From: Combretum micranthum
Lineage: Eukaryota > Streptophyta > Magnoliopsida > Myrtales > Combretaceae
DNA: 64,000 nt
Direction: 5' to 3'
Assembly (NCBI GenBank): GCA_024138025.1
Contig: JAMXBD010001246.1
Location: 310,001 to 374,000, forward strand
Below are positions 10,790 to 22,708 of the stretch, piece after piece; position 1 is the first letter of the stretch; each line of letters starts with the position of its first letter. Position numbers and translations under genes: made by a program. Below the pieces are notes generated by a model. That model had not been told where the DNA came from, did no database searches, and saw only the letters and a list, made by a program, of their open reading frames with translations.

Positions 10790-12300
10790 TGGCTTACTTA
10801 TATAGTCAGATTTTTGTTGGTATCTATATCTGTATCATACCAGCATTTGTAACTTATTTATATCATATAGATATTGATTTAATATCAATTATGTTTAGTC
10901 AGTTTATGAGTAAAACTATTAGTTTTTTATGGTATTAGTTTGTTGATAAATGTCAGTTTGAAAACGATACTAGAATGATACCAAAATGATCCATAAATGA
11001 TGAAACAAGTTTTGTAACTAATCTTATAATAAGATTGAATCTTGAATTCAAAGAGTGCTTAATGTGACCAATCGTAATCAAATTTACCTGTCAAGTTATA
11101 GTATAGATTAGAGCACATGGGTCATTCTACCAAGACCTATAACTATAAGTAATTACGTTGATTATACTATTTAGCTAGTCTAAATTGAATAATGTCACTA
11201 TTTCTACTTTCTAAAAGTTACCTAAATTAATTTATCAATTTAAGTGTAAATGCTTCTTAATGAATCCTAGATCACAAAACTACCCTAGTCTTGAATTCCC
11301 ACTTTTCCTATTCTCAATGTTAATAATAATTCATCAATGATGTATTTATGTTCTTGAATTACATGCGTCCTTAATTTAATTAACATCTCTTTCAAGAATA
11401 TATTTTGCAATCCTATATGAATTAATGAAAATTTCTTTCTCATCATGAATATACAAGATTGCATTAAAGATCATGATCCCTTATCAAGGTTTAATCTTTT
11501 GTAGAAAGTTCATGTTTTTCTATTCTAGAAACACATATAAACTTCCTCATTCATGTAGATCTATGTTATTAAATAATCTTCCAATCTATTTAACAAGACT
11601 CATGCATTGATATTAATAATGTGCATATATTAAATCAATAAACAAATAAAACACATGAATAGATTCAAGAAGCATAAGCTTTCATAATAAATCTACTACA
11701 TTGGGGTTAGGGTATCTCAAGGCTTAGGGTCAAACACATTATTTTCCCGTAATATAAGAAAGACAAAAACAAGATATAGGGAAATAGAATTTATTCATGA
11801 TAAAACCTCTTTTTGATTCTTTTCTTGTGATCTTCAATGAACTGTGTTTCTCCGCTCTAAATTGACTATTTCTCTCTCTAAAAGATGAAGGAAAGATAAG
11901 AAGAACTCTAAAAAATGATTAAAGGCGGTTATTTATATGTTAAGTAAAAATAACTCCTATACGACCATCCTATACGGCCTGTGTTCGAGCCCATGTAGGA
12001 TTAAAAACTGAAGAATCATGTTAAATTAACTTTGCACGGCCCCGATCACAACTTGTGTAGGGTGCCCTTGCAGACCTTCTAACCAATTCTTCCTTTCCAG
12101 TCTGTATAGCATCCTTGTTTGCACTTTAAATTATACTCTGGTCAAAATTCTCATTCTACACCAGTTTCTATACAACTCATGTAAACACTCTTGTATGTTT
12201 TGAAAATCTTTAACTTGTATAATTCTTCACCAAAACCTCATTTAATTCATTCAAATGCCTTTATTAAGTTCATTTATCTTCTCTTACACCTAAAATTAAT
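10790..12300 (-). mobile_element. Possible degenerate retrotransposon LTR, minus strand
   Basis: Read on the minus strand this looks like a long plant LTR. There is a TATA-like ATATAAATAACCGCC (plus 11926-11940), then a leader with 'tttagagagagaaatagtc' and 'aagatcacaagaaaagaatc', then long AT-rich text containing 'gagataccctaaccccaatg'. No partner LTR, PBS or PPT was found and both edges are uncertain. Decayed intergenic DNA is the alternative. Confidence 0.3.
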
Positions 12301-13210
12301 ATTTATACCCAATGAGCATCATTTTCTTTAATAAATCATGTAAAATCCACATAATATATCATCGAATCAATACTTATAATGAAAATCTTTTGAAACTTAA
12401 CAATACTCTTGGATTATGGGTAGACAAATTCCTTTAAATAAACGTAGAGTCACAAAAAGCATGGATTTTTTACTTAAATTACACTTTTGGTCAATATAGG
12501 CTCTAATTAATAGAATAACAACAATAACGAAAATACCTTTGTTCAACCATAGACCTTAGCATAGTTGACCAGGAACTAAAAGTCAATCATCAGTTAATTA
12601 ATTATTAGTTTTATATTGTCATAAGAATCAAAATTCTACTCAGAATTTTGTGGACAATACCTCGTACATTTGAATTAAGAATATATTTGAAGCAATAAAT
12701 TAAAAATAAATAAAGTGAAGCTTAGTAGTTTAGTAATTTTGTTAGAAAAATTCTTTAGGAATGTTATGAATCGGAAGGAGACATATTTGACGTTTCAAGT
12801 AGAACAAAGTTAAGTGTTATGTTGTTTCTCCATGGATCATACCTATGTAGGATAGCAATAATTTGACTAGTAAGTATTGGATATTTATAGCATATGTTGT
12901 TTATGTTGTAATGCATCAATAGATGACAACTTAAACAAATGACAAGTAATGGCTCAATCGTATTTATGCATCTACAAAAATAGGAATCCACTTAGTTATC
13001 TTGTTTCGGCAAGTAACTAAGCTATAGTTTGATTCATTAGTGTAAGTAGAACCTGGAGTTATTCTAATTTTTTATTAGCAAAGTTACGAGGCTTTTTTTT
13101 TTTTTTTTTGGCCATTATAATATGAGATGAGAGATTTGAACCTAGTACCTCTCATTTGAGGGAATAAGGTGATGCCATTAGGCTACAAGACTATTAGAAA
13201 GCTATATGGC
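12301..13210. other. Non-coding DNA with no recognised gene
   Basis: A minus-strand frame of 75 codons (12,764-12,991) resembles nothing I know. A T-run lies at 13,092-13,109. Confidence 0.35.
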
Positions 13211-13545
13211 TTTGAATTACACATATAAACACGGATTTGCGTGTTACATTAATAATTGTAGGCTCATGCATATGTAGCATAGAATATGAGTTTTTGTTTG
13301 CTTACTATATGGTAAAATTGTTTGTTAGGTGAAAAAATATTGGACTTAAAAGACTTGGAAAGCATAAGAAATGAGCCCTTTGAATTACATATATAAACAC
13401 CAAATTTGTGTTTTACATTAATAACTTGTAGGCCATGCATGTGTAGCATAGATATGAGTTTTTGTTTGGTTGTATATGGGAAAATTGTTTGTTAGGTGAA
13501 ATATTATTAGATTAAAAGACTTGGAAAGCATAAGAAATGAGCCTA
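13211..13545. repeat. Tandem duplication, two units of about 168 bp
   Basis: Unit one starts TTTGAATTACACATATAAAC (13,211) and unit two TTTGAATTACATATATAAAC (13,379). Both continue with 'tacattaataa.ttgtaggc', 'catgca..tgtagcata', 'tgagtttttgttt' and 'acttggaaagcataagaaatgagcc'. The minus-strand frames across the duplication are chance products. Confidence 0.85.
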
Positions 13546-14101
13546 CATATTTTATCAAAACAATACATGGCAGATTGACCACACTTTTTATTTGGCGCAT
13601 GAGTATTGATTGTTGAAATATCACATAAGTTAAGAAATCATATATATTTGCATAATAGTGTAACTTGGCATTGCACCGAAGGGTAAATTTTCTACGTCAT
13701 CAATTTTCAAGGGTGCAATTATGATGTCTTAGACATTCCAAATGTAGTGTTTTATGCTTTTTTGGGAGGTATTACTGTGTTTACAATATTATTTTTTTTA
13801 AAAAATTTATTTTCTATTATATTTATATTTTAATTAGGTCCCTTTAACAATTTTTTAAGATATTAGCTAGTTAACTAATATAAAAAGGACACTTTCCATT
13901 TTTCAAATGAAAGGAAAACATCATAATTTCTTTTACCAAGTGGAATTTAATAGCAAGCAACGTTTAAAAAATTGTCTTTTAGGTGCATAGGAAAGCAATG
14001 AGTGACTATAAGATTTTTGGAGATGTTGTGTTTTTGATACTATTCTATCACCAATAAATACAAAATGCCTTTTGTTCATTCTATCAGTGTGAATAATCAT
14101 T

Positions 14102-15340
14102 TCCAATAAATTATTTAGTCGTGCATTGCTTGCGGATGAAACTTCGTCATCTTTCATAAGGTTGATGAAAACATGGCTTAAAGCCATGGGTAGAAAACCT
14201 CAAAATGCTATTATCACAGATCAAGATAAAGCAATGAAAGTAGCAATTGATCAAGTGTTCCTAAATGCACTTCATCACCATTGTTTATGGCATATATTGA
14301 GAAAGTTTCCTGAAAAACTTAGACATGTGACTAGAAAATTTCCAGATTTCATTAAGATATTCAAAAGATGCATTTATAAGTTTTGGAATGAATAACAATT
14401 TAAAGCAATGTGGTTGAAAATGGTAGTAATATATATATATATATATATATATTTTTGACAATGAGTGGATCCAATTATTGTATGCAGATCATAATATTGG
14501 TGCCTCATTTTATGAGAGATACATTTTTTGCAGGTATGTACTTATTGCTATAATAGTTAATTTTATTGCAAGTGCATATATATTTTTTTAGTGTGTAAAA
14601 GTTCATTATTTATTCCTCATCTTATGCTATTTATTTAAATAAAGCACTATATTTTCATTAATAGGTATGTCAACCACACAAAGATCAGAAAGCATTAATT
14701 CATTTTTTGGAAAGTATGTGAACAAGAAAAAAAAACAACATTGAAGTAGTTTATTAAGAAATATATGGTAGCCTTACAAGATAGAAATGAAGCAAAATCT
14801 TATATTGATTTTCTACTTGGTAAAGGAATCAATTTTGAAGTCTTCATCTTTGTTTAAGAAGTAGATGTGTCTAATTTATACACCTGAAGTGTTTAAGACA
14901 TTTCAAGTGGAAGTGCATCAGTGTGTCATCCTATAAAACAAGATGATTGATTGGTTGCTACTTTCAAAGTTCAAGATTTTGAAGAGAATGAAGATTTTTA
15001 CACAGAAGAGTTGAACATTAGAGAAGAAAAAATTACATGGTTATGCCATTCATTTAAATATAATGGATTCCTTTGTCGGATTCGTTATTGTTATTGATCA
15101 TTCAAGTGTGTTTAACATTCCTTCCTATTATATTTTGGATAGATAGACTAGAAGTGCAAGAGGTAACTCAAATAAAAAATCTACCAAACTATTGAGAATA
15201 AACAACATCGTTATAATGACTTGTTTCAATTAGCCATCTTAGTGAGTAAAGAAGGATCAACGGAGCTACAATTTTATGTCTCAAGCAATGTAGGATGCTT
15301 TGGAGCAATGCAAGGCTATTAATAGTCTAAGAATATTCAT
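14102..15340 (+). pseudogene. FAR1/FRS-type or MULE transposase pseudogene
   Basis: This is a remnant of the MULE transposase module shared by Mutator-like transposons and the domesticated FAR1/FHY3 transcription factors. At 14,126-14,395 the translation contains LLADETSSSFI, KTWLKAMG, AIITDQDKAMK and HCLWHILRK, all typical of the MULE domain core. Further on, broken by stops, frameshifts and a (TA)n tract (14,431-14,453), are GMSTTQRSESIN and FFGKYVNKK (about 14,667-14,730), YTPEVFKTFQVEV (about 14,878), a SWIM-like WLCHSFKYNGFLCR (about 15,040) and YNDLFQLAIL (about 15,210). The order matches FAR1-family proteins. The N-terminal FAR1 DNA-binding domain was not found. Most family members have about 650-850 residues, so this copy is partial. 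The Tat element begins 170 bp downstream. Host FRS gene relic versus MULE cannot be decided here. Confidence 0.85.
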
Positions 15341-15512
15341 TCTCATGGAGACTTTGACAAATAGATACTTGTCATAATGTCATTATAGACAATGTAATAC
15401 TTAATCCAGAAATAACAAAAACAAAGAGGTCCTAAGAGAATGAAATCTGGAATAGAAAAGGAGTGAAAAAAAAAAAGCAATAAACAATCAAATCAGATTT
15501 GTGATTTACTAT

Positions 15513-17471
15513 TGTAGACACCTCATTTTGACAAATTATTTTTGTCAATTTGTTAATAATTAAATGTTAATATTAGTGTAAATATGCTAAATTGAAGGAT
15601 TTTTTGCATTATGATTAGAAATAAAAATTAGAAAAAATAAATAAAAGTAAAGGAAATAAATATAATGGATGTATATAATATAGTCTTATAATATGAAAAC
15701 AAATTATTTACTGTTCATCTTCTTCTTCGTTGGGCAGCCCGACGGCCCACTTTGAGCCCATTTCGGACCTTTTTTTAAAAATCGAAGAAATTTGGAAACT
15801 AGGCATGGAATAGTTTGTTTTGGTATAAAAATCACATGTTTTCATCAATAATTACTCTTTCAAATCCGGACTTCAAATTTAGGAAAAGCTCGTTTTTGGT
15901 ACTTTCCTAAAAAATTCAAAAACGTGTGAAATTTTTTTTAGGCAATTTAATGATTTGGAACGTTACAGTATGGGAGGCGCATGTCATTTATTGTATTTAA
16001 TTGGAAAGTTACATCGATTTTGACTCGGATTATTCAAATTTTGCCCAAAACGTGTTTTACAAGCCTTAGGTTCGGGATTGATTGATTAGGAAGGTTTTGA
16101 TCAAATTAAAAATACCCTCCTCATCTTCTGTTTTGTAAGGAGGAAGGTTTGATTTCTCAAAATGTCCAATTTAATTTTAATTTTGATTTTCGTTCTTAAG
16201 TTATTCTTGATTTAGGGTTCTCAATTCTATGATCATCAAATTTCTTGTCTTGCAAGGAAAATTAGAACAATTAATTTACATTGATTTTTTGGAATCGTGA
16301 GGACTTCAAAAGTCCTCAATCAATTATCCCATCCTTGTCGATTTGATTCGTTGGTCATCCACTACCACGTCATCGTGACCCTTCGTCATTGCTGCTGCCA
16401 TCACCAGAGTGCTCTGGTCATCATCGTCATTAATCCTGGTCGTCGTGAGTCGTCCTTCGTTCATTCATCGATCCTCTGCATACTGTCGCGGTCTTCATCC
16501 CTGGTTGTCTTCAATTCCTGCATGCAGAGCCATCTTCATCCAGGTAAGTTTTCTTACCATATGTGTATATGTATTAATTATATAATAATATAATAATAGA
16601 TTATATATAATTAGTAATAAATATATGTTTTCGCAGAATAGATTAATAAGTGAAATTAGTTGAAGTTTTAATAATATTAATCATAGTAATATTTGTTTGA
16701 TGTTAATATATGATAATAGTGTGAAGTTTGTGTTTATAAATAATTGTGATAGTTTTACATGAGTTTTTGTGATGATTGATATTATGATGATTTTTTTTTA
16801 AAAAAAAATCGTTTTGACACCTAGAAAATTTTATTTTTATAAATTGTTCAAAATTAATTTGATAGATTTAAGAATCACATAAAATTATAATTTTTATTAA
16901 ATCATAAAACTTAATGAACTTAAAGTGATAAGATTTCAAAATACTAAAATTAACCAACAAACTAAATTTTTCTTAAAGAACTACGTGTGGTCTGATCCCG
17001 ATTAGCGGGTACGTATGCACCTAAATGGGCGACTCAAAATATGTAAAAAAAATTTTTTTTGTGATTTTGTTTGTTTCTCTTAGTTTAAGTAAATTTGTAC
17101 ATATTTGTAAATAGTTAAAGCCTTGTAAATAGTTTAGATTTTGAAATTAAGGTTTAAAAGAAAGCAATTTAAAATTGAAAAGCTAAAGTAGCAACAGTTT
17201 AGGTTTTAATAGGTTAGCCCCTAGATTCAAGTTAATTTCTGGTTCTCGTTTTTAAAAGGATTTTTTTCGCGGATCAGTAGCAAAACCGAAATCAACCTAC
17301 CAATTGGTTTTGTTTATCTTTTTTCTTGACTTTAGTCGAGTGGCGACTCCAAAATATTTTAAAAATTCAAAATTTTCTTTAATTCTTAGTCGAGGATTTG
17401 TATTGAATGGGTTAGGGTTTAGTACGAATCGGATTAAAGGAAATCGAACCAAAATCAAAACCTGCTCAACA
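15513..17471 (+). repeat. 5' LTR of the Tat/Ogre-type element
   Basis: Starts TGTAGACACC and ends ...CTCAACA, 1959 bp. Its first bases can form a stem-loop (TTGACAAA, 5-nt loop, TTTGTCAA at about 15,528-15,548). It contains a GC-richer, TCGTC/TCATC-rich stretch (about 16,290-16,545) ending at a perfect consensus 5' splice site. Frames within it are not conserved between the two LTRs. Confidence 0.93.
16541..16549 (+). other. Consensus 5' splice donor in the 5' LTR
   Basis: CAG|GTAAGT matches the plant donor consensus, with the cut after 16,543. The equivalent 3' LTR site at about 28,651-28,659 reads TAGATAAGT, with the essential GT changed to AT. A leader intron in the full-length transcript is possible; I did not fix an acceptor. 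Confidence 0.4.
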
Positions 17472-17474
17472 GCT

Positions 17475-17491
17475 TGGCGACTCCACTGGGG
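17475..17491 (+). other. Primer binding site, tRNA-Arg type
   Basis: TGGCGACTCCACTGGGG begins three bases after the LTR end. It equals the reverse complement of the 3' end of a plant tRNA-Arg (...CCCCAGTGGAGTCG plus CCA). Ogre-type elements are known to use tRNA-Arg. Confidence 0.88.
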
Positions 17492-18099
17492 AAATTTTTT
17501 AGAGGGTTAGTCACTTTATGCTTTTCGAATTGCTTTCTTTTGTAAATATCTTGTATATTTGTAAATAGTTGTATAATCTTTTTGTTTAAGTGATGCAGAT
17601 AAAAAAAAGAAGAAAAAAGAAAATAAAAAAAAAAAGAAAATTCTGCAAATACCCCTAACTAGGGGCAAGGTTGAATTTAAGAAAAATGTGTGCTAGATGT
17701 GGTCAAACCGGGCCACCTTAGGTAACTTAGGACGGGAGGCACCAGTAGGTCTCGGGTGTTGTGGTTACCCACCATTCGGGACACGAATTAGCCTCCCACT
17801 GTTGGCCCATGGCCCATTAATTGGGGACCTTTAAACCACCCTTCTTGCATTCACTATGAAGATAATGATGATCAAGCATTGTGGCCCATCAAAGTGTTTT
17901 TCAAAAACTTTTTACAAACAAAAAAAAACTGAATTTATAGGAGTTAACTTTCCTTTGTAATCTGTTATGTAAATGTGTCTTGTAAATCCTTGTAACCTCA
18001 TCTTTGTCCTTTGTAAATGTATATACCGTGTTGTAACATATCTCTTTTATAATATGTAGATTAGAAGTATGGCAAGCATATGTGTAGTGCAACATGTGG
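17492..18099 (+). other. Leader between PBS and ORF1
   Basis: Untranslated leader. It has an A-rich stretch (17,600-17,640) and a less AT-rich stretch at 17,690-17,860 ('gggccacctt', 'cgggtgttgtgg'). No conserved protein was seen. Confidence 0.5.
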
Positions 18100-19510
18100 G
18101 CCCGTCTTATTCTCGAGATCCATGTTCATGAGCCTACTAGTCCGACGCCCATTTTGAACAATGGTTACAAACTTTCAAGCCAAGACAAAGAGGATTCATT
18201 GAAGACCGTGTAGGCCCTATTCTTTCTCTACCAAAGGTCCAGGTCCCCATTCATCTTTTTAGGGCTTTGGTTTACTTATGGAATATTGATGAGGCCGCCT
18301 TTTGCCTTAGTGAGCACACTTTGAGTCCTACTATTGAGGAATACATAAGGCTTCTTCAAGCTCCACCAACTCATGTAGGAATATATGCCCCTCAACTTAG
18401 TAAAGGGCCGATCAATTTGTTCAACTCCTTTTTAGGGATTAAGAGGACCGATGTATCTAAAGCTCTCAAGAATTGCAATTCGGTCTCCATTGGCTTTCTG
18501 ACTTTTCAAATGGTTTGGATCTCCAAATGGTTACAAGGAATAAGTCCATCTTTTGTGGAAGTGTAGAAGCATGGGAACAAAATCGCATGCCTTTATAGCT
18601 GCAGTATTTGGTACTATCCTCTTCCGAATGGGGATCTATTCATCCACTATGTGGTGGAATTAGTGGACCAGTTTTTGGTAGGAAAGTCTTATATCCCGCT
18701 TTGCTCGCTGAACAAAATAGATCTCAACCACTTAAAGAATAGAGGCCATGGGAAGTTCAAGTCTATATGGCACTTTTGATAGTTTGGTTTGCTAGCCACA
18801 CTAAAGATTATGGAGCAATTTGAGTCCAGCTTGCCACATTAGAGATGGTTATGATCTTATTTTGAGCTTTAGTGAAAGAGTCCGCATTCAAGATCTTCCA
18901 AGAACCGATGAGTGGGTGCATTTACTCCAAGACCTAGAAGCTCACACATTCCTTTGAATTGCTAAGTGGTTCCATTCTCATGCGGCAATAACCGGATGCA
19001 CGGAGTATGTGGCAGTTCCTTTGATTGGTTTGACTGGGTCTACGGGATATTATCCGACTCGTGTGATAAGACAATATGGATTATGATGATCCGACGTTCT
19101 TTTGGCATAAAGAGAGGGAAAGCAAGGGATGATACAAGCCAAATGGGAGACAAGAGAAATCAAGCTGATCTACATGATAGAACCCATCAATACTGAGACG
19201 AAGAAATACCGAGCCACTAAAGAACACATCCTCAACCAAAGGGCAAAGGTAGAAGGGTTAGAATTTCAAGCTCTCAAGGTATTGAGTCGACTACCTACTA
19301 CTCCCAACCCGGAGACATAAGCTTATATGGAATTGACAAAAGCTCGGGTGAAGGTTCGCTTCCAAGAAATGAAGAAGAGGGAGTGAGAGATGGAAGAGGA
19401 AGTGCAAAGTTCTCTAGCTAAGGTTCAAGCACTTGAAGCTCAACTATGGATGGCGAAGAGGACTATCGAAGAGCTGAAGGACCGTTTAGTGTGTCCTAGC
19501 AAAATTAGGC
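18100..19510 (+). pseudogene. ORF1 upstream of gag (DUF7745-like, plant mobile domain-like)
   Basis: This is an extra coding region before gag, a feature of Ogre-like Tat elements. Recognisable segments are FKPRQRGFIEDR and VQVPIHLFRALVYLWN (about 18,175-18,280), then LSPTIEEYIRLLQAP and NLFNSFLGIKRTDVSKAL (18,267-18,566). Later come YGLLIVWF-like text, TGCTEYVAVPLIG and YYPTRVIRQYG (about 18,990-19,080), and a charged, probably coiled-coil tail (19,129-19,510). The PTIEEY phrase is typical of the DUF7745 family of plant retroelement proteins. Its function is unknown. Several stops break the frame, for example a TAG after SFVEV (18,564-18,566) where relatives have Trp, consistent with a G-to-A change. 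Confidence 0.75.
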
Positions 19511-19969
19511 GTTTGGTTTAAGTTTAAAGTCTCTTGGTTTAGCTTTTCGGTTTTTTCATGATTAGGTCATGTATTAACTCCTTGAATAAATTCAACTTTA
19601 ATGAAATAAAATGGTTTTTGCCACAAAGCTTCTTCATCATCTCAATTTGCATGCGCATGCGCATGTGCTTTTCTTTTCTTGTCTCTACATGTTCTTGTAT
19701 AAATCTTTTGTATATATTTTGTTCACTAACCGTTTGCTTGTTTTGTGTATATTTTTTTTACCACTAACCGTTTGCTCGTTTTGTTGAGAATTGTAAATAA
19801 ATAATAAGATTTTCACTAAAAATAATAATAATAATAATTATATATAAATATACATATTTTTCTCTAAACTTGGAATTTTTGTTTTTGATTTTCATCTAGT
19901 TTCTAAAAGATAGCTCCTAAACGGTCCGACCCGATTCGAAGTCCAATCATCACTAGGTCCAAATCCAGA

Positions 19970-21440
19970 ATGGCTAGCAATAACGACAATAATCATGGCA
20001 TTTCCAATCCAATTTCTGAGCAAAGGTTCAATGTTTTAGAGCAAATGGTGTTTCAAATGACCTAGCAAATGAATCTTCTTGCAAAAAACTTAAAGGCCCC
20101 TCAAGATACTACTGAAGGACATTCCGGGGTAAAAAGAGATGGTAAAGCCATTGAGGAACAAGTAATTAATCATGAGCCACAAATCACTGTCGAGATCAAA
20201 TCTTCTGGCCTTAAGAAGGAAACTGAGGCTCAAACAAAGAGATGGAGAAAAGGCTTTTCTCTCAATTCAATGAGAAACTTAAAGCTTTTGAGAAAATGTA
20301 AGGATTTGATCAAGCTGGAATCACAAACTTTCCTAAAATAGAAGCTGGGGCTTTCCTTGAGAAGTTCAAGATTCCCGACTTTGAAAAGTATGATGGTACT
20401 GGTTGCCAAAGATGCATTCTAGGCCTTATATGAGGAAGATGAGTCGGTACACTCAATATGAGCAATTTATGATCCAGACTTTCCAGGATGGCCTTACCGG
20501 TCCAGCTTTGACATGGTACGCTCAATTGGATCTTAATGAGATTAATACTTAAGACAAATTGGCTACGGCTTTCTACAATCAATACAAGTTTAATATTGAA
20601 GTGGCCCCATCTATGTGGGATTTAAGCAATATGAGGAAGAAGAAAGATGAGTCCTTTAAGGAATATGCTCAAAGGTGGAGATCAATGGCATCTATGGTGT
20701 CGACCCCTATCCCAGAGAACGATTTGACTTTTACTTTCATCAATACTTTGGAAGAACAATTCTTTACCCATCTCATTGGACATACTACTGCTAATTTCTC
20801 CAAGATAGTATAGGTCGGATGTAGAATTGAAAATGCCATTACTACTGGGAAGATCCATGTGGAGAAAAAGACTACAAACTCCAAATACTTCAACAACAAC
20901 AAAGGAAAGGATGCTACTGTCAGTGTAGTCAGCTTGACCCCATATACTAAACCTACTCAATCTACACCTACCAATCAACCCCACACACTAAACCTACTCA
21001 ATCCTACGCCTACCAATCAAAACACTAATCAACCCTTCACCCAGTCACAACAACCACAATCCCAAAACCAAAAATTTAATAGACCAAAAGATAGTTTATT
21101 AGAATTCCCATACTGCTTAGCCAAGTTCTAGCTCGACTTAGAGCTGACAATCTGATCACCTTTGAAACACCTAGAGAAGACTACAAGCTCAAATACTTTA
21201 ACCCCAAGCAGAAATGTGATTATTATTTGAGGTAAGTGGTTCATTCTAGTAGCAATTGTTAGAGGCTTCGGAATAAGATTCAAGACCTCATTGATGCTAA
21301 GTTGGTCCAACTGGATTTAACTGAAACTCCAAACCCTAATGTTAACACCAATCCTCTCCCGAATCATGGGCCCACAATCAACATGATCATGATTGAATAA
21401 TCTGAGCCTTTTATTGGAATGATCCAGTTCGATCCGAAAA
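19970..21440 (+). pseudogene. Gag of the Tat/Ogre-type element
   Basis: The capsid-like polyprotein starts at ATG 19,970 (MASNNDNN). An in-frame TAG at about 20,063 follows FQMT, where Gln would be expected. The Retrotrans_gag core is clear in pieces: NFPKIEAGAFLEKFKIPDFE (about 20,327), YEQFMIQTFQDGLTGPALTW (about 20,458), FYNQYKFNIEVAPSMWDL (20,559-20,813), FKEYAQRWRSMA, and NTLEEQFFTHLIG. A linker rich in Gln, Asn, Thr and Pro follows (20,900-21,100), and then a degenerate C-x2-Y...H...C finger with KIQDLID (about 21,210-21,300). At least two frameshifts and several stops make it non-functional. In a live element Gag would build the virus-like particle in the cytoplasm. Confidence 0.85.
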
Positions 21441-21449
21441 GGGTAGTTA

Positions 21450-22708
21450 TCCAATGTCAAAAGGAGTAGAAAGAAACCCATATAAGGTGAAGTTGATGAA
21501 GTATCAATTCCATGTACCCATTGAATCGAAAGATTATAAAGCTGACCCATTCAACTATCAAGTTGTTAATCAAGTTTCCAGGCCTATGGTCGGCGAACTT
21601 GGAAAAGCCCCAGAGCCCGAAAGAGAGAAAACATTGGCAAAGGAATTCTTCCCACAAAAAAAAAAAAAAAAAAAAAAGGAAAAGGAGGAATATGATGAGA
21701 AAACGGCATTGATCAAGATCATGAAGATGAGTGATTATAAGATTACCGATCAACTTGCTAAGGTCCCGGCTCAAATATCCTTGATGGGTTTATTATTGAC
21801 TTCTAAAAAAACACCAGGAAGCCCTCTTTAAGATACTTCAACAAATCAAGGCTCCCGAAGGTGTTGCAACTGAAACGATGGAACATGTGATGAATTCGGT
21901 ATTTGCTTTGGACCAAATCTCTTTCTCACCTGATGAATTGGGAGCAGAAGGCACTAAACACACAAAGCCCCTATTTATAATGGCTAAGTGTAATGGATTG
22001 ATTGTAGCCCGAGTCCTCATTAACAATGGGTCATCTATGAATGTTTGTCCATTGGCCACTTTGAACCTACTTGAAATCGATGCATCTTATCTTCGATCCA
22101 GTTCCACAATTGTTAGAGCTTTTGATGGATCCAAGAGAGGAATATCAGGAGAAATAGGCTTGGAAGTTACTATTGGGCCACAAGACTTTACTATTCCATT
22201 TCAAGTTCTAGACATACCAAGATCATTCAATTTGTTGCTTAGAAGGCCTTGGATCCATTCAGCTGGGGCAATACTGTCTAGTCTGCATCAGATGGTCAAG
22301 TGTATAACAAATGGCTAAATCGTTACGGTGCTAGGTGAACAAGATCATGCTATCTTCGAAGATACTGCTATACCTTATATTGGCAATGAAGGATCCGAAG
22401 ACTTTGGTTTGCAAATTTTTGAAGAAGCCAATATGATTCAAGAAGAGGGACATTTAGGGAAATTTGGACTGGTATATGTTCCTACTCGGCTGAAATACAA
22501 GAGATGAAAAGGAAAGCCCGGAAGAAGAGAGGAGAAGAATGGTATAATTCCCCTATTGAGTCTCCAAACATCATAGTCAAATTCCCACAACCTTCTTATG
22601 TCCAGAAGCGGACATTGCATCAATTATGGAGCCTTCTTGCAGCTCTTATCTGGTTCAGAAGTTGAATAATTGGTTTACTATTCCCCTTAACTCTAGGGTT
22701 ACCTTTGA
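21450..22708 (+). pseudogene. Protease region of the Tat/Ogre-type element
   Basis: The upstream part contains KMSDYKITDQLAKVPAQISL (21,720-21,790), typical of the stretch before the Tat protease. A lysine run at 21,654-21,676 comes from an A-tract. The aspartic protease core is at 21,878-22,318: RVLINNGSSMNVCPLATL, then FNLLLRRPWIHSAGA. Family members have Asp in the first position of the D-[TN]-G-S motif; here it is Asn (AAC), so the catalytic Asp is lost by a G-to-A change. The flap and ...LLGRPWIH segment are otherwise preserved. A stop at about 22,316 and a frameshift between the upstream and core parts (about 21,825) confirm decay. The exon-like part ends near the putative donor at 22,709. 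Confidence 0.82.

Noticed and set aside
16297..16593. LTR-internal frame of 98 codons and its copy at 28,304-28,639
   Set aside because: The frame is not conserved between the two LTRs and the start differs (GTG versus ATG).
17475..17491. tRNA gene fragment
   Set aside because: Only 17 nt complementary to a tRNA 3' end, at the expected PBS position.
21654..21676. Nuclear localisation signal (Lys run) in the protease region
   Set aside because: It derives from an A-homopolymer in a decayed element; length may be slippage or sequencing error.
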